From: Actinomycetes bacterium
GTDB lineage: Bacteria; Actinomycetota; Thermoleophilia; Gaiellales; Gaiellaceae
Length of the DNA: 64,000 bases
Assembly: GCA_026708005.1 (NCBI GenBank)
Contig: JAPOVR010000076.1
Coordinates: 50,064 to 114,063, forward strand
Reading direction: 5' to 3'
Part shown: positions 47,632-56,709 of the stretch, piece by piece
Layout: the number at the start of each line of letters is the position of its first letter
Numbering within the stretch: the stretch's first letter is position 1
Position numbers and translations under genes: made by a program
Notes under the pieces: model-generated
The model's input: only the letters and a program-made list of their open reading frames with translations
Database searches by the model: none
What the model was told of the DNA's origin: nothing

Positions 47632-47735
47632 AAAAGACCCCTGACGCTTGTAACGCTTCCATGACAGGTCGTGCGCAAGCCGTGCGCTCCTGTGGACTAC
47701 CCTCCCCCCGGGGGTGGGGTGGGCGCGAGCTGCCC
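47632..47735 (+). repeat. Dispersed ~100-bp intergenic repeat, copy 3
   Basis: This is the most diverged copy. It has CTGACGCTTGTAACGCTTCC, TCGTGCGCAAGCCG and GGACTACCCTCCCCCCGGGG, then GGGTGGGGTGGG and GAGCTGCCC. It is the only copy not clearly between convergent genes: GPP34 reads away on the left and a HyuA relic begins on the right. The rest of the 47111-48109 gap holds no recognised gene. Confidence 0.7.
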
Positions 47736-48109
47736 TTCGTTGCGGCAGGACGGCTCGGCGGTGGCTCTGGCGCCGATCTTGAGCCGCCGGCTACTCCGAC
47801 ACCTGATGCGGCGGCTCGGCGACGGCCAGGGGCCGCCACACCGGGTGCTCCTGCCGGGCCAGATCGAGCACAGCCCCACTGGGTTCTCCACTGGCCGCTG
47901 CCACCTGGCGTCATGGGGTTCCTCCGAGCTCCGCCGCCGATCGCTACCAGCGGGCGCCAGCGCCGATCGCCACCGCCGGGTTCACTGCCGAGGTGGGCCG
48001 CGCCGTCTAGGGCGCTGTGTAGAGAGTGCGCCGCTTGGGGGTTCCCGGCTCCGCGCCGGGCCTCGGCTTTGGGTTCGGGAGGCTTCGGCTGGCGCGCATG
48101 ACTATTCTC

Positions 48110-48640
48110 TCGCCCGTTGCAATGAAAGGGCGGGAGACCATGAGGCACTCCGAGTCGCAATCGATATCGGCGGCACGTTCACCGATCTCGTCCCCTACGA
48201 CGAGACGGCGGACGATCACCTCTGGGCGAAGACCCCATCGACGCCCCCCGCTCTTCATCGACGGCGTGATGAACGCACTCGCCAAAGCCCAGATCGAGCC
48301 CGCCGAGATCACCTATCTCAGGCACGGCTCGACCATCGCGAGCCGCGGCGCGAAGGCAGGCTATGATGGCACGCGGAATGCGGGATGGCTTGCCGGCCGC
48401 GCGCGCGAACCGGCCCGACCTCTTCAACTCTAACTGGGACCCGTCACCGCCGCTGATCCAGCGGCGCAACATCCTCGAGGTGGGCGAGCGCGTCGACTAC
48501 GAGGGCACGGTGCCGACCGAGCTCAGCGAGGACGACGTCCGCAACGCGGCGCGGAAGTCAAGGCGCGCGGCATTGAGGCGGTCGGCGCGCTGGGCTTGTC
48601 TGCGGCCGCGCGGCCTTTCGTCACGAAGATGGCACGATCT
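48110..48640 (+). pseudogene. HyuA-type hydantoinase/oxoprolinase subunit, N-terminal fragment
   Basis: Frames combine to 'LRVAIDIGGTFTDLVPYDET', 'DHLWAKTPSTP', then after a frame change 'LFIDGVMNALAKAQIEPAEI' and 'TYLRHGSTIASRGAKAGY', then after another change 'NRPDLFNSNWDPSPPLIQRR' and 'ERVDYEGTVPTELSEDDV'. This is the first quarter of a HyuA protein, and similarity stops near 48,600. Two or more frameshifts and a truncation make it a clear relic. It is a different gene from hyuA at 28.9 kb: the sequences differ throughout. Confidence 0.78.
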
Positions 48641-49000
48641 GCGCGCCACGCGTCACACTTCCGCCGCTACGCCGATAGCGGGTGGAGGCATGGGGTGGCC
48701 CCTGGAGGCCTGTCCCAGGTGGGCATGTCTGAGAAGAGCGGCACCGCCTGCACGAGCGCCGCGACCCAGCCGCCAACCAGCCGTGGCAGGGCGCTGCGAC
48801 CGGGCGGTACGCAGACCTCACCGCCCACCGGCGCGCGGGTCCCACCGCCTACCGGTGCGGAACCTCCGACGTGCCACGACACTCGGGCACCTTCTGCGGC
48901 GTGGGTACCTTCCGCGGCCCTCATACCTTCCGCGGCCTGCGTACCTTCCGCGCCGTGCCCGGTAACCCACGCCCCGTGCTCGCTAACCCACACCCTGCTC
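48641..49000. repeat. Intergenic stretch with short imperfect tandem repeats
   Basis: No gene was seen. Around 48,895-48,975 the word TACCTTCCGCGGC recurs at about 20-bp spacing with small changes, followed by repeats of GTAACCCACGCCCC-like sequence. This is low-complexity DNA of the same style as at 30,970, 40,530 and 59,800. Confidence 0.45.
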
Positions 49001-49354
49001 TCACTGAGCCACGACCGTGTAGTCGCTGGACGACGTGCGGCGCGGCGTCACGATGCCGATGATCGTCGCGCCGTCAGGGCCGGCGGTGAGTCCGTGCGGA
49101 ACGTCCGGCCCGACGACGCTCCATGCGCCCGCTGTTAGCTCATGCACCTGCTCGTCGATCGTGAACGTGACCGAGCCTGATTCGATGAGCGTCACCTGCT
49201 CCTCCGGATGGTGGTGGAGGGGGAAGCTCGCCCCGCCAGCGAACGTGTAGCGCGAGACCGTCGAGCGTTCGGCGTGGAAGAAGCGCCGCTCGACGCCCGG
49301 GAAGGGCGACTCGGGCTCCATGGCCGCGAAATCGCCAAGCTCTATTGGGGTCAT
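49001..49354 (-). CDS. Small cupin-domain protein
   Basis: This protein of 117 residues is a single cupin barrel. Motif 1 is 'FPLHHHPEEQVTLIESGSV', with His residues and the Glu that would bind a metal. Motif 2 is 'VVGPDVPHGLTAG' with the last His. Such small cupins act as metal-dependent enzymes or sensor proteins; the role here is unknown. It is intact. It follows the broken cyclase gene by 3 bp on the same strand, so it once formed an operon with the cyclase and the CoxSM genes. Confidence 0.85.
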   Translation of the reverse strand: MTPIELGDFAAMEPESPFPGVERRFFHAERSTVSRYTFAGGASFPLHHHPEEQVTLIESGSVTFTIDEQVHELTAGAWSVVGPDVPHGLTAGPDGATIIGIVTPRRTSSSDYTVVAQ

Positions 49355-49357
49355 GGC

Positions 49358-50108
49358 TCAGTCTTCGAGGAAGGCGACGACGCGGCACGGGAATGCTTCG
49401 CCGCCCTCGAGCGGCATGGGGAACGCACCGATCGTGCAGCGCGTGTTCAGCACCTGGTCAATGTCTCCACCGAGGCTCTCGACGTGGGTGATCCCGTGCG
49501 GGAAGGGAACGAAGTGCATGCAGAAGAGGTCGTCCTCGGGGTAGATCTCCTGGGGAACCTTCCCGGTCTCCTTGGCGAACGCCCCGGCGATGTCCGGGCG
49601 CTTCGTGCAGATCGAGGTGTTCATGGGGTGATCTGCCGAGCCCGTGTCCGTGCCGGTCCAGGCCAGCTCCATCTCGACGAACCACTCGGCGAGCTCTCGC
49701 TCTCCGCCCGGGTGCTTCAGGAAGTAGCGGATCTCGTCCTCATCCGGTTGTCCGTTGAAGTAGCGATGCCAGCCGGTGTGGTAGAGCAGGATGTCGCCCT
49801 TCTTCACCTCGACGCGGTCGGTGATCATCTTCGGGGTGATCACTGCCCAGTGTGCATCTCGTCGGAGATGTCGACGATCACGCCCTCGCGGCACAGGTGC
49901 TCAATTGGGAGGGAGGCGAGGTCGCGGCCGCCGGAGACGATGTGCATCTCCCCATCGAAGTGCGTTCCGGTGTGGAGCGGCAGCTCCATCCACTGCGACA
50001 CGATCCCCTGCGTTGCGAACCGCTGAAGTACCAGAGCTTCGGTGACGGGTAGCCGACCCAGCCACGTGTGTGGATCGAGAGAGGGTAGGTCAGATCGACG
50101 ATGCGCAC
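49358..50108 (-). pseudogene. Cyclase family protein (kynurenine formamidase-like), frameshifted
   Basis: It starts at GTG 50106-50108 ('VRIVDLTYPLSIHTRGWVG') and overlaps the CoxS end. A one-base frame change near 50,025 is needed to read 'GIVSQWMELPLHTGTHFDGE', which contains the HxGTHxD metal motif of the family. Another change near 49,860 leads into 'HWAVITPKMITDRVEVKKGD' and the normal C-terminus at 49358. The former product was about 248 residues. These enzymes are metal-dependent amide or lactone hydrolases. With two shifts it is probably inactive. Confidence 0.8.
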
Positions 50109-50644
50109 CCGGGTGCCTCCTGTCCTGTCGGTGACTGTCGGTGAAGTGTGGCGTCTACGCGGCGGAGGCCGGACCGGTCGGCCGCCAGCTTGACTGCCTT
50201 GACGATGTTCTGGTAGCCGGTGCACCGGCAGAGGTTGCCGGAGATGGCCTCGCGGATCTCGCGGTCGCTCGCGCCGCGGAGCTCCTCGACAATCGGCTCG
50301 ATCGACATCAGGAAGCCCGGCGTGCAGAAGCCGCACTGCAGCGCGTGCGTCTCGTGGAACGCCTGCTGGAGCGGGTGAAGCTCGTCTTCGTGAAGGCCCG
50401 CTGCGAGGCTCTCAACCGTCCGGATCGAGCGTTCGTTCGCCTGCACGGCGAGCAGGAGGCACGAACGAACCGCTGCGCCGTCGAGCTGGATCGTGCACGC
50501 GCCGCAGACGCCGTGCTCGCAGCCGACGTGCGTGCCGGTCAGGTGCGCCTCATGGCGGATGAAGTCAGAGAGCAAAAGCCGCGGCTCGACCACCTTCTCG
50601 TAGGTGGTGCCGTTGATCTCGACGCGAACGGTTCGCTTCTCCAT
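50090..50644 (-). CDS. Molybdenum hydroxylase [2Fe-2S] small subunit (CoxS/xdhC-like), intact
   Basis: This protein of 184 residues has both [2Fe-2S] domains. The plant-type ferredoxin cluster is 'GCEHGVCGACTIQLDG' plus 'RSC', and the helical domain carries 'LQCGFCTPGFLM' and 'GNLCRCTGYQNIV'. It passes electrons from the molybdenum subunit to the FAD subunit in xanthine-dehydrogenase-like hydroxylases. The ATG overlaps the stop of the FAD subunit (TGATG), so the order is coxM-coxS-cyclase-cupin. Its own frame is clean, but the large-subunit gene of this unit is reduced to a remnant and the FAD subunit carries a frameshift, so the complex cannot be whole. Confidence 0.88.
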   Translation of the reverse strand: MEKRTVRVEINGTTYEKVVEPRLLLSDFIRHEAHLTGTHVGCEHGVCGACTIQLDGAAVRSCLLLAVQANERSIRTVESLAAGLHEDELHPLQQAFHETHALQCGFCTPGFLMSIEPIVEELRGASDREIREAISGNLCRCTGYQNIVKAVKLAADRSGLRRVDATLHRQSPTGQEAPGCASSI

Positions 50645-51511
50645 CAGCCGCCAACCCGCTCGTTCGCAGCGATGACGGCCCTCCTGACCATGGCCCCGAT
50701 CAGCCCTCGCCGGTACTCGCCGCTCCCGTGGATGTCGCCGGTCGGCGAGATCGCAGCCTCGGTCTTCGCCTGCGCCTCGCGGGCCGCCTCCTCGTCGATC
50801 GTGCGCCCCGCGAGAATCTGCTCCGCGTCGGTGGCGCGAACCGGTGTCGGTGCCGCGCTCAACAAGGCGATCCGAACGTCGGAGCACGTGCCGGCATCGT
50901 CCAAGGTCAGGACGAGGGCCGCCCCGCCGAGCGCGAAGTCGCCATGGCGCCTGGCGAACTCGACGAACGCCGTTCCGGTTCGGCCTGTCAGCACCGGCAC
51001 CTCGATCTCCGTCAGCAGCTCGTTCGGCTCGACGGCGGTCGTGAGGTGGGTGACGAAGAAGTCTTCCGCCGCGACCGTCCGCTCGGCCGAGGCGGAGCGC
51101 ACGTGGAGCGTCGCGTCGAGCGCAGCGCACACGACGGGAAGCTCAGCCGCCGGGTCTGCGTGGGCCACCGACCCGCCGACCGTTCCTCGGTTGCGGATCT
51201 GGGCATGCCCGACCCACCGGAGCGCGTCACGGAGCAGCGGGCATCGCTGCCTCGCCGCGTCTGAGTGCTCCAGCGCCGCCTGACGTGTCATGGCCGATCC
51301 GCAGCGTGCCGTTCTCCTCGCGAATGTAGTCGAGCTCCTGAACGCGGTTGATGTCGACGAGCCGATCGGGCCTCGCGAACCGGAAGTTCAGGAGCGGCAC
51401 GAGGCTCTGGCCGCCCGCGAGCACCTTGGCCCCGTCGCCGTGCTGCTCCAGCAGCGCGAGGGCCTCGGCGGTGGTCTCGGGGTCGTCGTACTCGAAGGGC
51501 GGTGGCTTCAT
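50644..51511 (-). pseudogene. Molybdenum hydroxylase FAD subunit (CoxM), one frameshift
   Basis: The first part (from 51511) reads 'MKPPPFEYDDPETTAEALAL', then 'AKVLAGGQSLVPLLNFRFAR', the FAD-binding motif. After 'NGTLRIG' near 51,285 the frame changes by one base, and the rest ('RNRGTVGGSVAHADPAAELP' and 'GDFALGGAALVLTL') runs to the stop at 50644. The corrected length, about 288 residues, is normal for CoxM. One event breaks it, so a sequencing error is a possible alternative; the surrounding relics make real decay more likely. Confidence 0.8.
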
Positions 51512-51618
51512 CGCGTGGGCGGCTTTCCGTTCGGATGGCTAGGGAACACCGGGCAGTCTAGCCAGGTGGGGTGGTCTCTCCAGGCCACAGCCCGTGGGCC
51601 CGCTCTGGCGTGCGCTCC

Positions 51619-51760
51619 TCACGCGCGGCTGCCGGCGGCGGCCGCGACGATCCACTCCGGGGTCAGCGGCGCGTGGTTGGCGGTGGCGCCGAATGGGCGC
51701 AGCGCGTCGTTCACCGCGGCGACAACGGCGGCCGGAGCGTTGATCGTTCCGCAGGAGGGC
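51619..51760 (-). pseudogene. Molybdenum hydroxylase large subunit, C-terminal remnant
   Basis: About 40 residues on the minus strand ('GTINAPAAVVAAVNDALRPF', 'HAPLTPEWIVAAA') match the extreme C-terminus of CoxL-type large subunits. It ends about 100 bp upstream of the CoxM gene on the same strand, where a full large subunit would be expected. At about 51,755 it abuts an amidohydrolase fragment on the other strand. All the rest of the large subunit is gone. Confidence 0.65.
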
Positions 51761-52564
51761 CTGCTGCGTCCCGAGGGCGACATCGGGTTGCTTCGCGAAG
51801 GGCTCGAGCTAGGCGCGCACCTCGTCGGGGCCTGCCGTGGTTCGAGCGCAGCGACGAGGACGCGCGCAGGCACGTCGATCTGGCCATGGACCTCGCGCAG
51901 GAGTTCGACGTCGACGTGCACATGCTGGCCGATGGCACCGACGACCCGACGTCGCGATCGCTCGAGTACCTAGCGCTGCAGACGATCGAGCGTGGCTGGC
52001 GCGGCCGCGTCTGCGCCAGCCACTGCGGGGCGCTCGCCGCCTACGAGCACACGCACGCGACGAAGGTGATCGACCTCGTTCGAGAGGCTGAGATCACGAT
52101 CTGCTCGAATCCGCAGATCAGTCTCGTGCTCGACGGCCTGCGAGACCGCGGCCTGATCAGGCGCGGCATCACCCGGACGGTCGAGCTGCTCGAGGCTGGC
52201 GTCAACGTCATGACCGCCCAGGACGACATCGACGATCTCTACTACCCCTCCGGCCGAGGCGACCAGCTCGAGTTCACCTCGTTCGTGGCCCACGTGCCCC
52301 GGCTGACGACGCCGGAGGGCATCCGGACTTGCATCGACATGGTCACCACCAACGCCGCCAGGGCCCTGCGGCTCGACTGGTACGGCCTCGCCGTCGGCAA
52401 GCGAGCCGATCTCGTGGTCTTGGACGGCCGCCATCCGCGTGAGGCGCTCCGGCTGCAACGCCCCGCCCGTTCGTGATCAGGGAGGTCCGCATCGTCGTCG
52501 AGACGACGCTCGAGCAACGCGTCGAGCAGCCGGGCGCGCTCGCCGAGGGCTCCCGACCGGCCTA
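51755..52564 (+). pseudogene. Cytosine-deaminase-like amidohydrolase, N-terminally truncated and frameshifted
   Basis: The frame gives 'DEDARRHVDLAMDLAQEFDV', 'VCASHCGALAAYEHTHATKV', 'GVNVMTAQDDIDDLYYPSGR' and 'NAARALRLDWYGLAVGKRAD', typical of the C-terminal half of cytosine deaminase/atrazine-hydrolase-type amidohydrolases. The N-terminal metal-binding HxH part is missing. A frame change lies near 51,830 and another near 52,470, after which 'VRIVVETTLEQRVEQPGA' leads to the stop at 52564. Its 5' end meets the CoxL remnant of the opposite strand. Confidence 0.78.
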
Positions 52565-52950
52565 AGTCCAAGACGCGCCGGTCTCGATCAGCGCCGGCGC
52601 CAACGAGCGGAGCGTCCCGAAGCACGCATCGGCTGGGTCGAGCGCAAGCGGCTGGAGGCAGACGTGGTCGGCACCCGCGGCGAAGTGCTCGCGAACGCGC
52701 GCGGCGATCGCGGCTTCATCGCCCCAGGCCACGACCGCGTCGATGAGATCATCGCTGCCGCCGTTTGCCAGCTGGTCCTCGTCGAAGCCGAGGCGGATGA
52801 GCATGTCGCGGTAGGCGTTGCGTGCGAGGTAGAAGCTCGCGTGGGGTCGCGCTACCGCCCGCGCGGCGCTCGCGTCGGTCTCGAGCACCACGCCCCGCTC
52901 GACGGCGAGGAGCCGATCGGGGCCGAGGATCCCGCGCGCGGGTAGTGTCT
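52562..52950 (-). pseudogene. LLM-class F420-dependent oxidoreductase, C-terminal fragment
   Basis: The minus-strand frame reads 'RGILGPDRLLAVERGVVLET', 'NAYRDMLIRLGFDEDQLANG' and 'DAVVAWGDEAAIAARVREHF', then 'AGADHVCLQPLA'. This is the last 125 or so residues of a luciferase-like oxidoreductase of the TIGR03620-like group. The N-terminal barrel half is absent. Its truncated 5' end meets the truncated 5' end of the CoxL relic at about 52,950-52,975. The stop overlaps the end of the amidohydrolase relic (convergent). Confidence 0.72.
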
Positions 52951-52959
52951 CAGTTTGAT

Positions 52960-54780
52960 CTACCAGGGGCTGGATGTCGGCACGGGGGGAGGTTGACGAG
53001 GCCTTCGCCGCGGCAGCGGCGGTGGTCGAGCACACGTTCATGAACCATCGCTACAGCGCGATGCCGCTCGAGACCCGAGGGGCCCTGGCCGTCCAAGGAC
53101 TCCGACGGGCTGACGGTCTGGGCGTCGGCCCAGTCGCCGCACCGCTTCGCCACGCTCCTTCAAGAGCTGCTTGGGCTCGCGGCTGACCGCCTGAGCGTTG
53201 TCGTTCCCCATGTCGGGGGCGGCTTTGGTCAGAAGGCGCACCACTATCCCGAAGAGGTGCTGGTTCCGTAGCTTGCCCTGCGCCTCGGGCGGCCCGTCAA
53301 GTGGATCGAGGACCGCGCCGAGAACCTCCTCGCTGCGAGCCATGCCCGAGGACAGGAGCTGCGCGTGCGGGCTGCGGCCGACGCTGAGGGCCGCATTGTC
53401 GCCGTGGATGCGCACACGCTCTGCGACCGAGGCGCCTACGGGGTCTTCCCGCACGGGCACCTGCTCGAGGCGCTTGGCACGCCACTCATGATCCCCGGCC
53501 CCTACCGTGTGCCCAAGTACCGCGCCCGCGCCCGCACGGTCGCGACCAACAAGTGCCCAAGCGGCGCCTACCGGGGCGTCGGGCTGCCGGTGGCGTCGTT
53601 CGTTCACGAGCGGCTCATGGACATGCTCGCTGGCGAGATCAACCTCGGCCGGGCCGAGATCCGACGGCGAAATCTCCTGACCGCTGAAGAGCTTCCCACC
53701 ACGACGAAAACGAGCCAGCGGTATGACTCAGGCGATTACCCCCGGGCGCTGGAGGCCGTGCTCGAGGCAATCAGCTACCGCGGCTTCGCGAAGGAGCAGG
53801 CGGCTGCCCGCGGCCAGTGGCGGTTGCTTGGTCTCGGGCTCTGCTGCTACGTTGAGTACACGGGGATCAACCAGTTCGTCTTCCACCGCCGCGGCATGGT
53901 GGAGGTCTAGGGGTTCGACGGAGCGCACATTGAGTTGGGGGCCGACGGCCGCGCCCGTGTGTGGACGACGCTTCCGACCAACGGCCAGGGCCTCCTGACG
54001 ACGTTCGCGCAGCTCGTTGCCGAGACGCTGGGGCTCGAGCATGCCGACGTCGCAGTCGAGACCCCCGATAGCGCTGTTGGTGCGCTCCACGGCACCGGTA
54101 CCTACGCCAGCCGCAGCGCGATCGCAGGCGGGAGCGCGATCAAGGGCGCGGCCTCGGCGTTGCGCGCGCGGCTGCTTGAGGATGCCGCCGCTCGGCTCGA
54201 GATCGCCGGCGGAGCGGTGCGCGTGGTCGGCGCGCCGGATCGCGCGGTTCCGATCGGCGAGCTGGTCAGAGCGAACGCCGAGCGCTTTGCCGTGAGCGAG
54301 CACTACGATCCGCCGTCGATCTCCTACCCCTACAAGACGCACGCCTGCCGGGTCGAGGTCGACCCCGAGACGGGCGGCATCGAGCTCGACCGCTACGTGA
54401 TCGTGGAGGACTGCGGCACGCTGATCAGCCCGCCGATCGTGGAGGGCCAGACGCACGGCGCGACGGCGCAGAGCATCGGCGGGGCCATCTACGAGTCAGT
54501 CGCCTACGACGACGGCGCTCAGCTGCAGAACGCCTCGCTCATGGACTACCTGGTGCCGACGGTTTCCGACCTGCCCGAGCTCGAGGTCACGCACCTCCAG
54601 ATCCCGGCGCCTGCGACCGCCTATGGCGCCAAGGGCGCCGGCGAGGGCGGCACGCTCGGCCCGCCGGCGGCGATCGCGAATGCCGTCGCCGATGCGCTCA
54701 GTACCGAGATGAACGAGCTGCTGCTCACCCCCGAGCGCGTGCGGCTGGCCGCCCAGGAAGCGCTCGCGTGGTTGAGCTGA
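52960..54780 (+). pseudogene. Molybdenum hydroxylase large subunit (CoxL type), N-terminally truncated, system 2
   Basis: Similarity starts abruptly with 'EVDEAFAAAAAVVEHTFMNH' and continues through a frame change near 53,090 into 'TVWASAQSPHRFATLLQELL', 'PHVGGGFGQKAHHYPEEVLV', 'RPVKWIEDRAENLLAASHAR', 'ATNKCPSGAYRG', 'YVIVEDCGTLISPPIVEGQ' and 'KGAGEGGTLGPPAAIANAVA'. TAG codons at 53269-53271 and 53908-53910 lie in the otherwise continuous frame. About the first 170 residues of a normal large subunit are missing. It is distinct from system 1 at 42.5 kb, though clearly homologous. Confidence 0.86.
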
Positions 54781-55023
54781 GCCTCTCTCGGCGCTGAGCG
54801 CATGCTGCCGTGGCGCCTGGCTTCGGCGCCGACCAAGCCCGGCGAGTGGGCTTCTCCGGGGCTGGGCCGCAGCGCCATGGGGCTGCCGTGCTCTGGGCCG
54901 CCGCGCCCTGCGCTGCGTTGCGGCGCCCGTGGGCTGCCGAGCTGCCCGGCCGCCCTGCCGAGTCTCGGGCCGCGCCGCCGCGTTCTGGGACCGCCGCGCC
55001 TTGCGCTGCCCGGTCGCTCTCAA

Positions 55024-55115
55024 GGACAGCCCGCCCCACCCATCACCCGGGGGAGGGTAGCCGAGAAAAGCGCGTGGCTTTCGCACGATTGTCACAGAAG
55101 TGTCACATTATTTTC
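55024..55115 (-). repeat. Dispersed ~100-bp intergenic repeat, copy 4 (minus orientation)
   Basis: Read on the minus strand it has TGTGACACTTCTGTGAC, ATCGTGCGAAAGC, TTTTCTCGGCTACCCTCCCC and GGGTGATGGGTGGGG. It lies between the CoxL relic and the tRNA-Ser gene, which converge. The rest of the 54781-55437 gap has no gene; 54,790-55,020 is GC-rich with repeated GGGCCGC-type words. Confidence 0.8.
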
Positions 55116-55437
55116 GGGGGTGCTCGTGGTGCGGAAACCCGTATGGACAAAGGGATATCTTGTCCCGGGAGACCCCCCGTTTGCTCGGGATGCGCGGACT
55201 CGGTTCGGACACGGACCGGGCGTTGTTGCCGTCATGGCAACACTGTCAGTAATCTTCGCTGGTTCTCCCCTGACGGCTTTCCTGGCCTAGGGAGGGCCGA
55301 TCTGGTTGCTGGTGGCCGTTCCCATGTCGAGGTGCAAAGCACGGGCTCCTCGGGAGGCACGAGGTGTCTTTCAGGGAGTCGGCCGGAGCCAGACAGGTTG
55401 TTGTGATCAGATCAGGGCCGGCAAGCTGGGTGAGCTT

Positions 55438-55580
55438 GGCCTGCCCCTTGGTGTGTGCGGGGGTTTGTGTTGGTGGTGTGGGTGTTGTTTGGGGTTGTGG
55501 TTGGTTGGGGGTCACGGGTTTTGTGGGTGTGGGCGGTATTTGTGGGGTGGGGGTGTGGGTTGTTGGGTGTGGCGCCGACC
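55438..55580. repeat. GT-rich low-complexity tract
   Basis: About 130 bp of almost pure G/T on the plus strand (GGTGTGTGCGGGGGTTTGTG and similar). The first 33 bases match those at 63946 with three differences, and 29 bases ending at 55567 match exactly the last 29 bases of the window. Such sequence can form G-quadruplexes and is prone to slippage and assembly collapse. The 55581-55700 stretch before the tRNA shows nothing clear. Confidence 0.75.
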
Positions 55581-55700
55581 CTCGGCCGGGGGCCTGGGGC
55601 GCCGCCTATCGGACGCCAAGTGTGGTACACATAGTGGGATTTCCAGATCATCTCCCCGTAAACATCCTGGCAAATACCGATTTTTGAGGGGAAACAGAGC

Positions 55701-55790
55701 GGAGAGGGTGGGATTCGAACCCACGACCCAGCTTGTGACCGGGTACGCGATTTCCAGTCGCGCTCCTTAGGCCGACTCGGACACCTCTCC
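55701..55790 (-). tRNA. tRNA-Ser (anticodon GGA)
   Basis: 90 nt on the minus strand. The acceptor stem GGAGAGG pairs with CCTCTCC at the 3' end. The anticodon loop CTGGAAA, between GCGCGA and TCGCGT, places GGA at positions 34-36. A long variable arm (ACCCGGTCACAAGCTGGGT) marks a class II tRNA, and the T arm has GGGTTCGAATCCC. CCA is not encoded. Confidence 0.95.
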
Positions 55791-55932
55791 GGGTGCTCTA
55801 TGGTTGCACACGCAGGCTGCTGCCTCTGCCACGCCAGTGCGCAGCGCCTCTACCGTGCTCAGGCTGATTCGAGCCTCCGCCTGCGCATCTGGAGCCCTGG
55901 ACGACCTCGGGTCTGGGGCTCTGACGGCGACC

Positions 55933-56524
55933 CTACGCCTGCCCGTCTGACGTCTCGAGCCTCAGGTCGAGCGATGGATAGCGCGGTGTGACGCGCATGC
56001 CGTAGGCGCTCGCCTGGATCTGGAAGCGCAGGCATTACGCCGCGAAGTCGCGTATTCCCTGCGGCATCCGACCGAGAACGGGCGGCACGAACCAGCCGCC
56101 GAACGCAAGGCACCAAAGCGCGTAAGCGAGGAGAGGTCGGCGAAAATGCCGCCGACTGGGTGAGGATCCACCTGAGCAGCGCAGAGAGCCGGTTCTGTCG
56201 TACCGGTCCGTCGATCTCAACCGACACCGGGTAGGCGTGTGTCGAAGTGAAGCCGGGGTACGGGTCTGCGATCAGGTGCATGTAGGCGGTCACGTGGGTG
56301 TTTTAGATGAGGTAGGCGGCCAGGAAGTTGTGAAGGGGAGGGGGAGATTGTCCCATGACGACTGTTGCGATCCAGTTGATCGGCATGACAATCAAGGCGA
56401 GTAGGCCCCACAAGGAAAGCGAGATCAGGTGGGGGATCACCAGCAGACCGCAGAAGAACACGGTCAGCCGGCTGCGCTTGAGATCGTCGGAAACGACGAG
56501 ACGGATGGGGTGCGTTTCAGCCAT
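55933..56524 (-). pseudogene. DUF4389 membrane protein, broken
   Basis: It starts at ATG 56522-56524 ('MAETHPIRLVVSDDLKRSRL'). Hydrophobic helices and 'LHNFLAAYL' then 'NTHVTAYMHLIADPYPGF' and 'YPVSVEIDGPVRQNRL' match the DUF4389 family of actinobacterial membrane proteins. TAA at 56303-56305 interrupts 'AAYLI*NTHVTAY' where relatives have Tyr. A frame change near 56,170 and a TAA near 56,036 ('FAA*CLRFQIQASAYG', again a probable Tyr position) precede the C-terminus 'VTPRYPSLDLRLE'. The former length was about 195 residues. Confidence 0.75.
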
Positions 56525-56709
56525 ATACAGATTCTACGGTGTGCCGCAACCATAGGAGGGGAGCCCTCTTCGTGACGCACCAATCCGCACCTCTCCGTGC
56601 AAGGCATCGGTCGAGCGTGAACGCTCGCTTGATGCACGGCAGACGGCCGAGTGTACGATCCGACGCGGCCCGTGCAGGGTGGATGCTCGTCGAGCACAAA
56701 GGAGCAACG

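Noticed and set aside
28997..53910. In-frame TAG codons next to methylamine genes as possible pyrrolysine (amber) recoding
   Set aside because: The TAGs lie in hydantoinase, SDR, LLM and CoxL genes, not in MtmB/MtbB/MttB-type methyltransferases. TAA and TGA interruptions and frameshifts occur in the same genes, intact genes here (such as icd) end normally in TAG, and no pyl genes are seen.
41307..54780. Poor sequence quality as the sole cause of the broken genes
   Set aside because: The first 28 kb contain no broken gene, while breaks concentrate in one stretch together with large truncations and an exact duplication. Local decay explains this better, though single frameshifts such as that in CoxM could still be errors.
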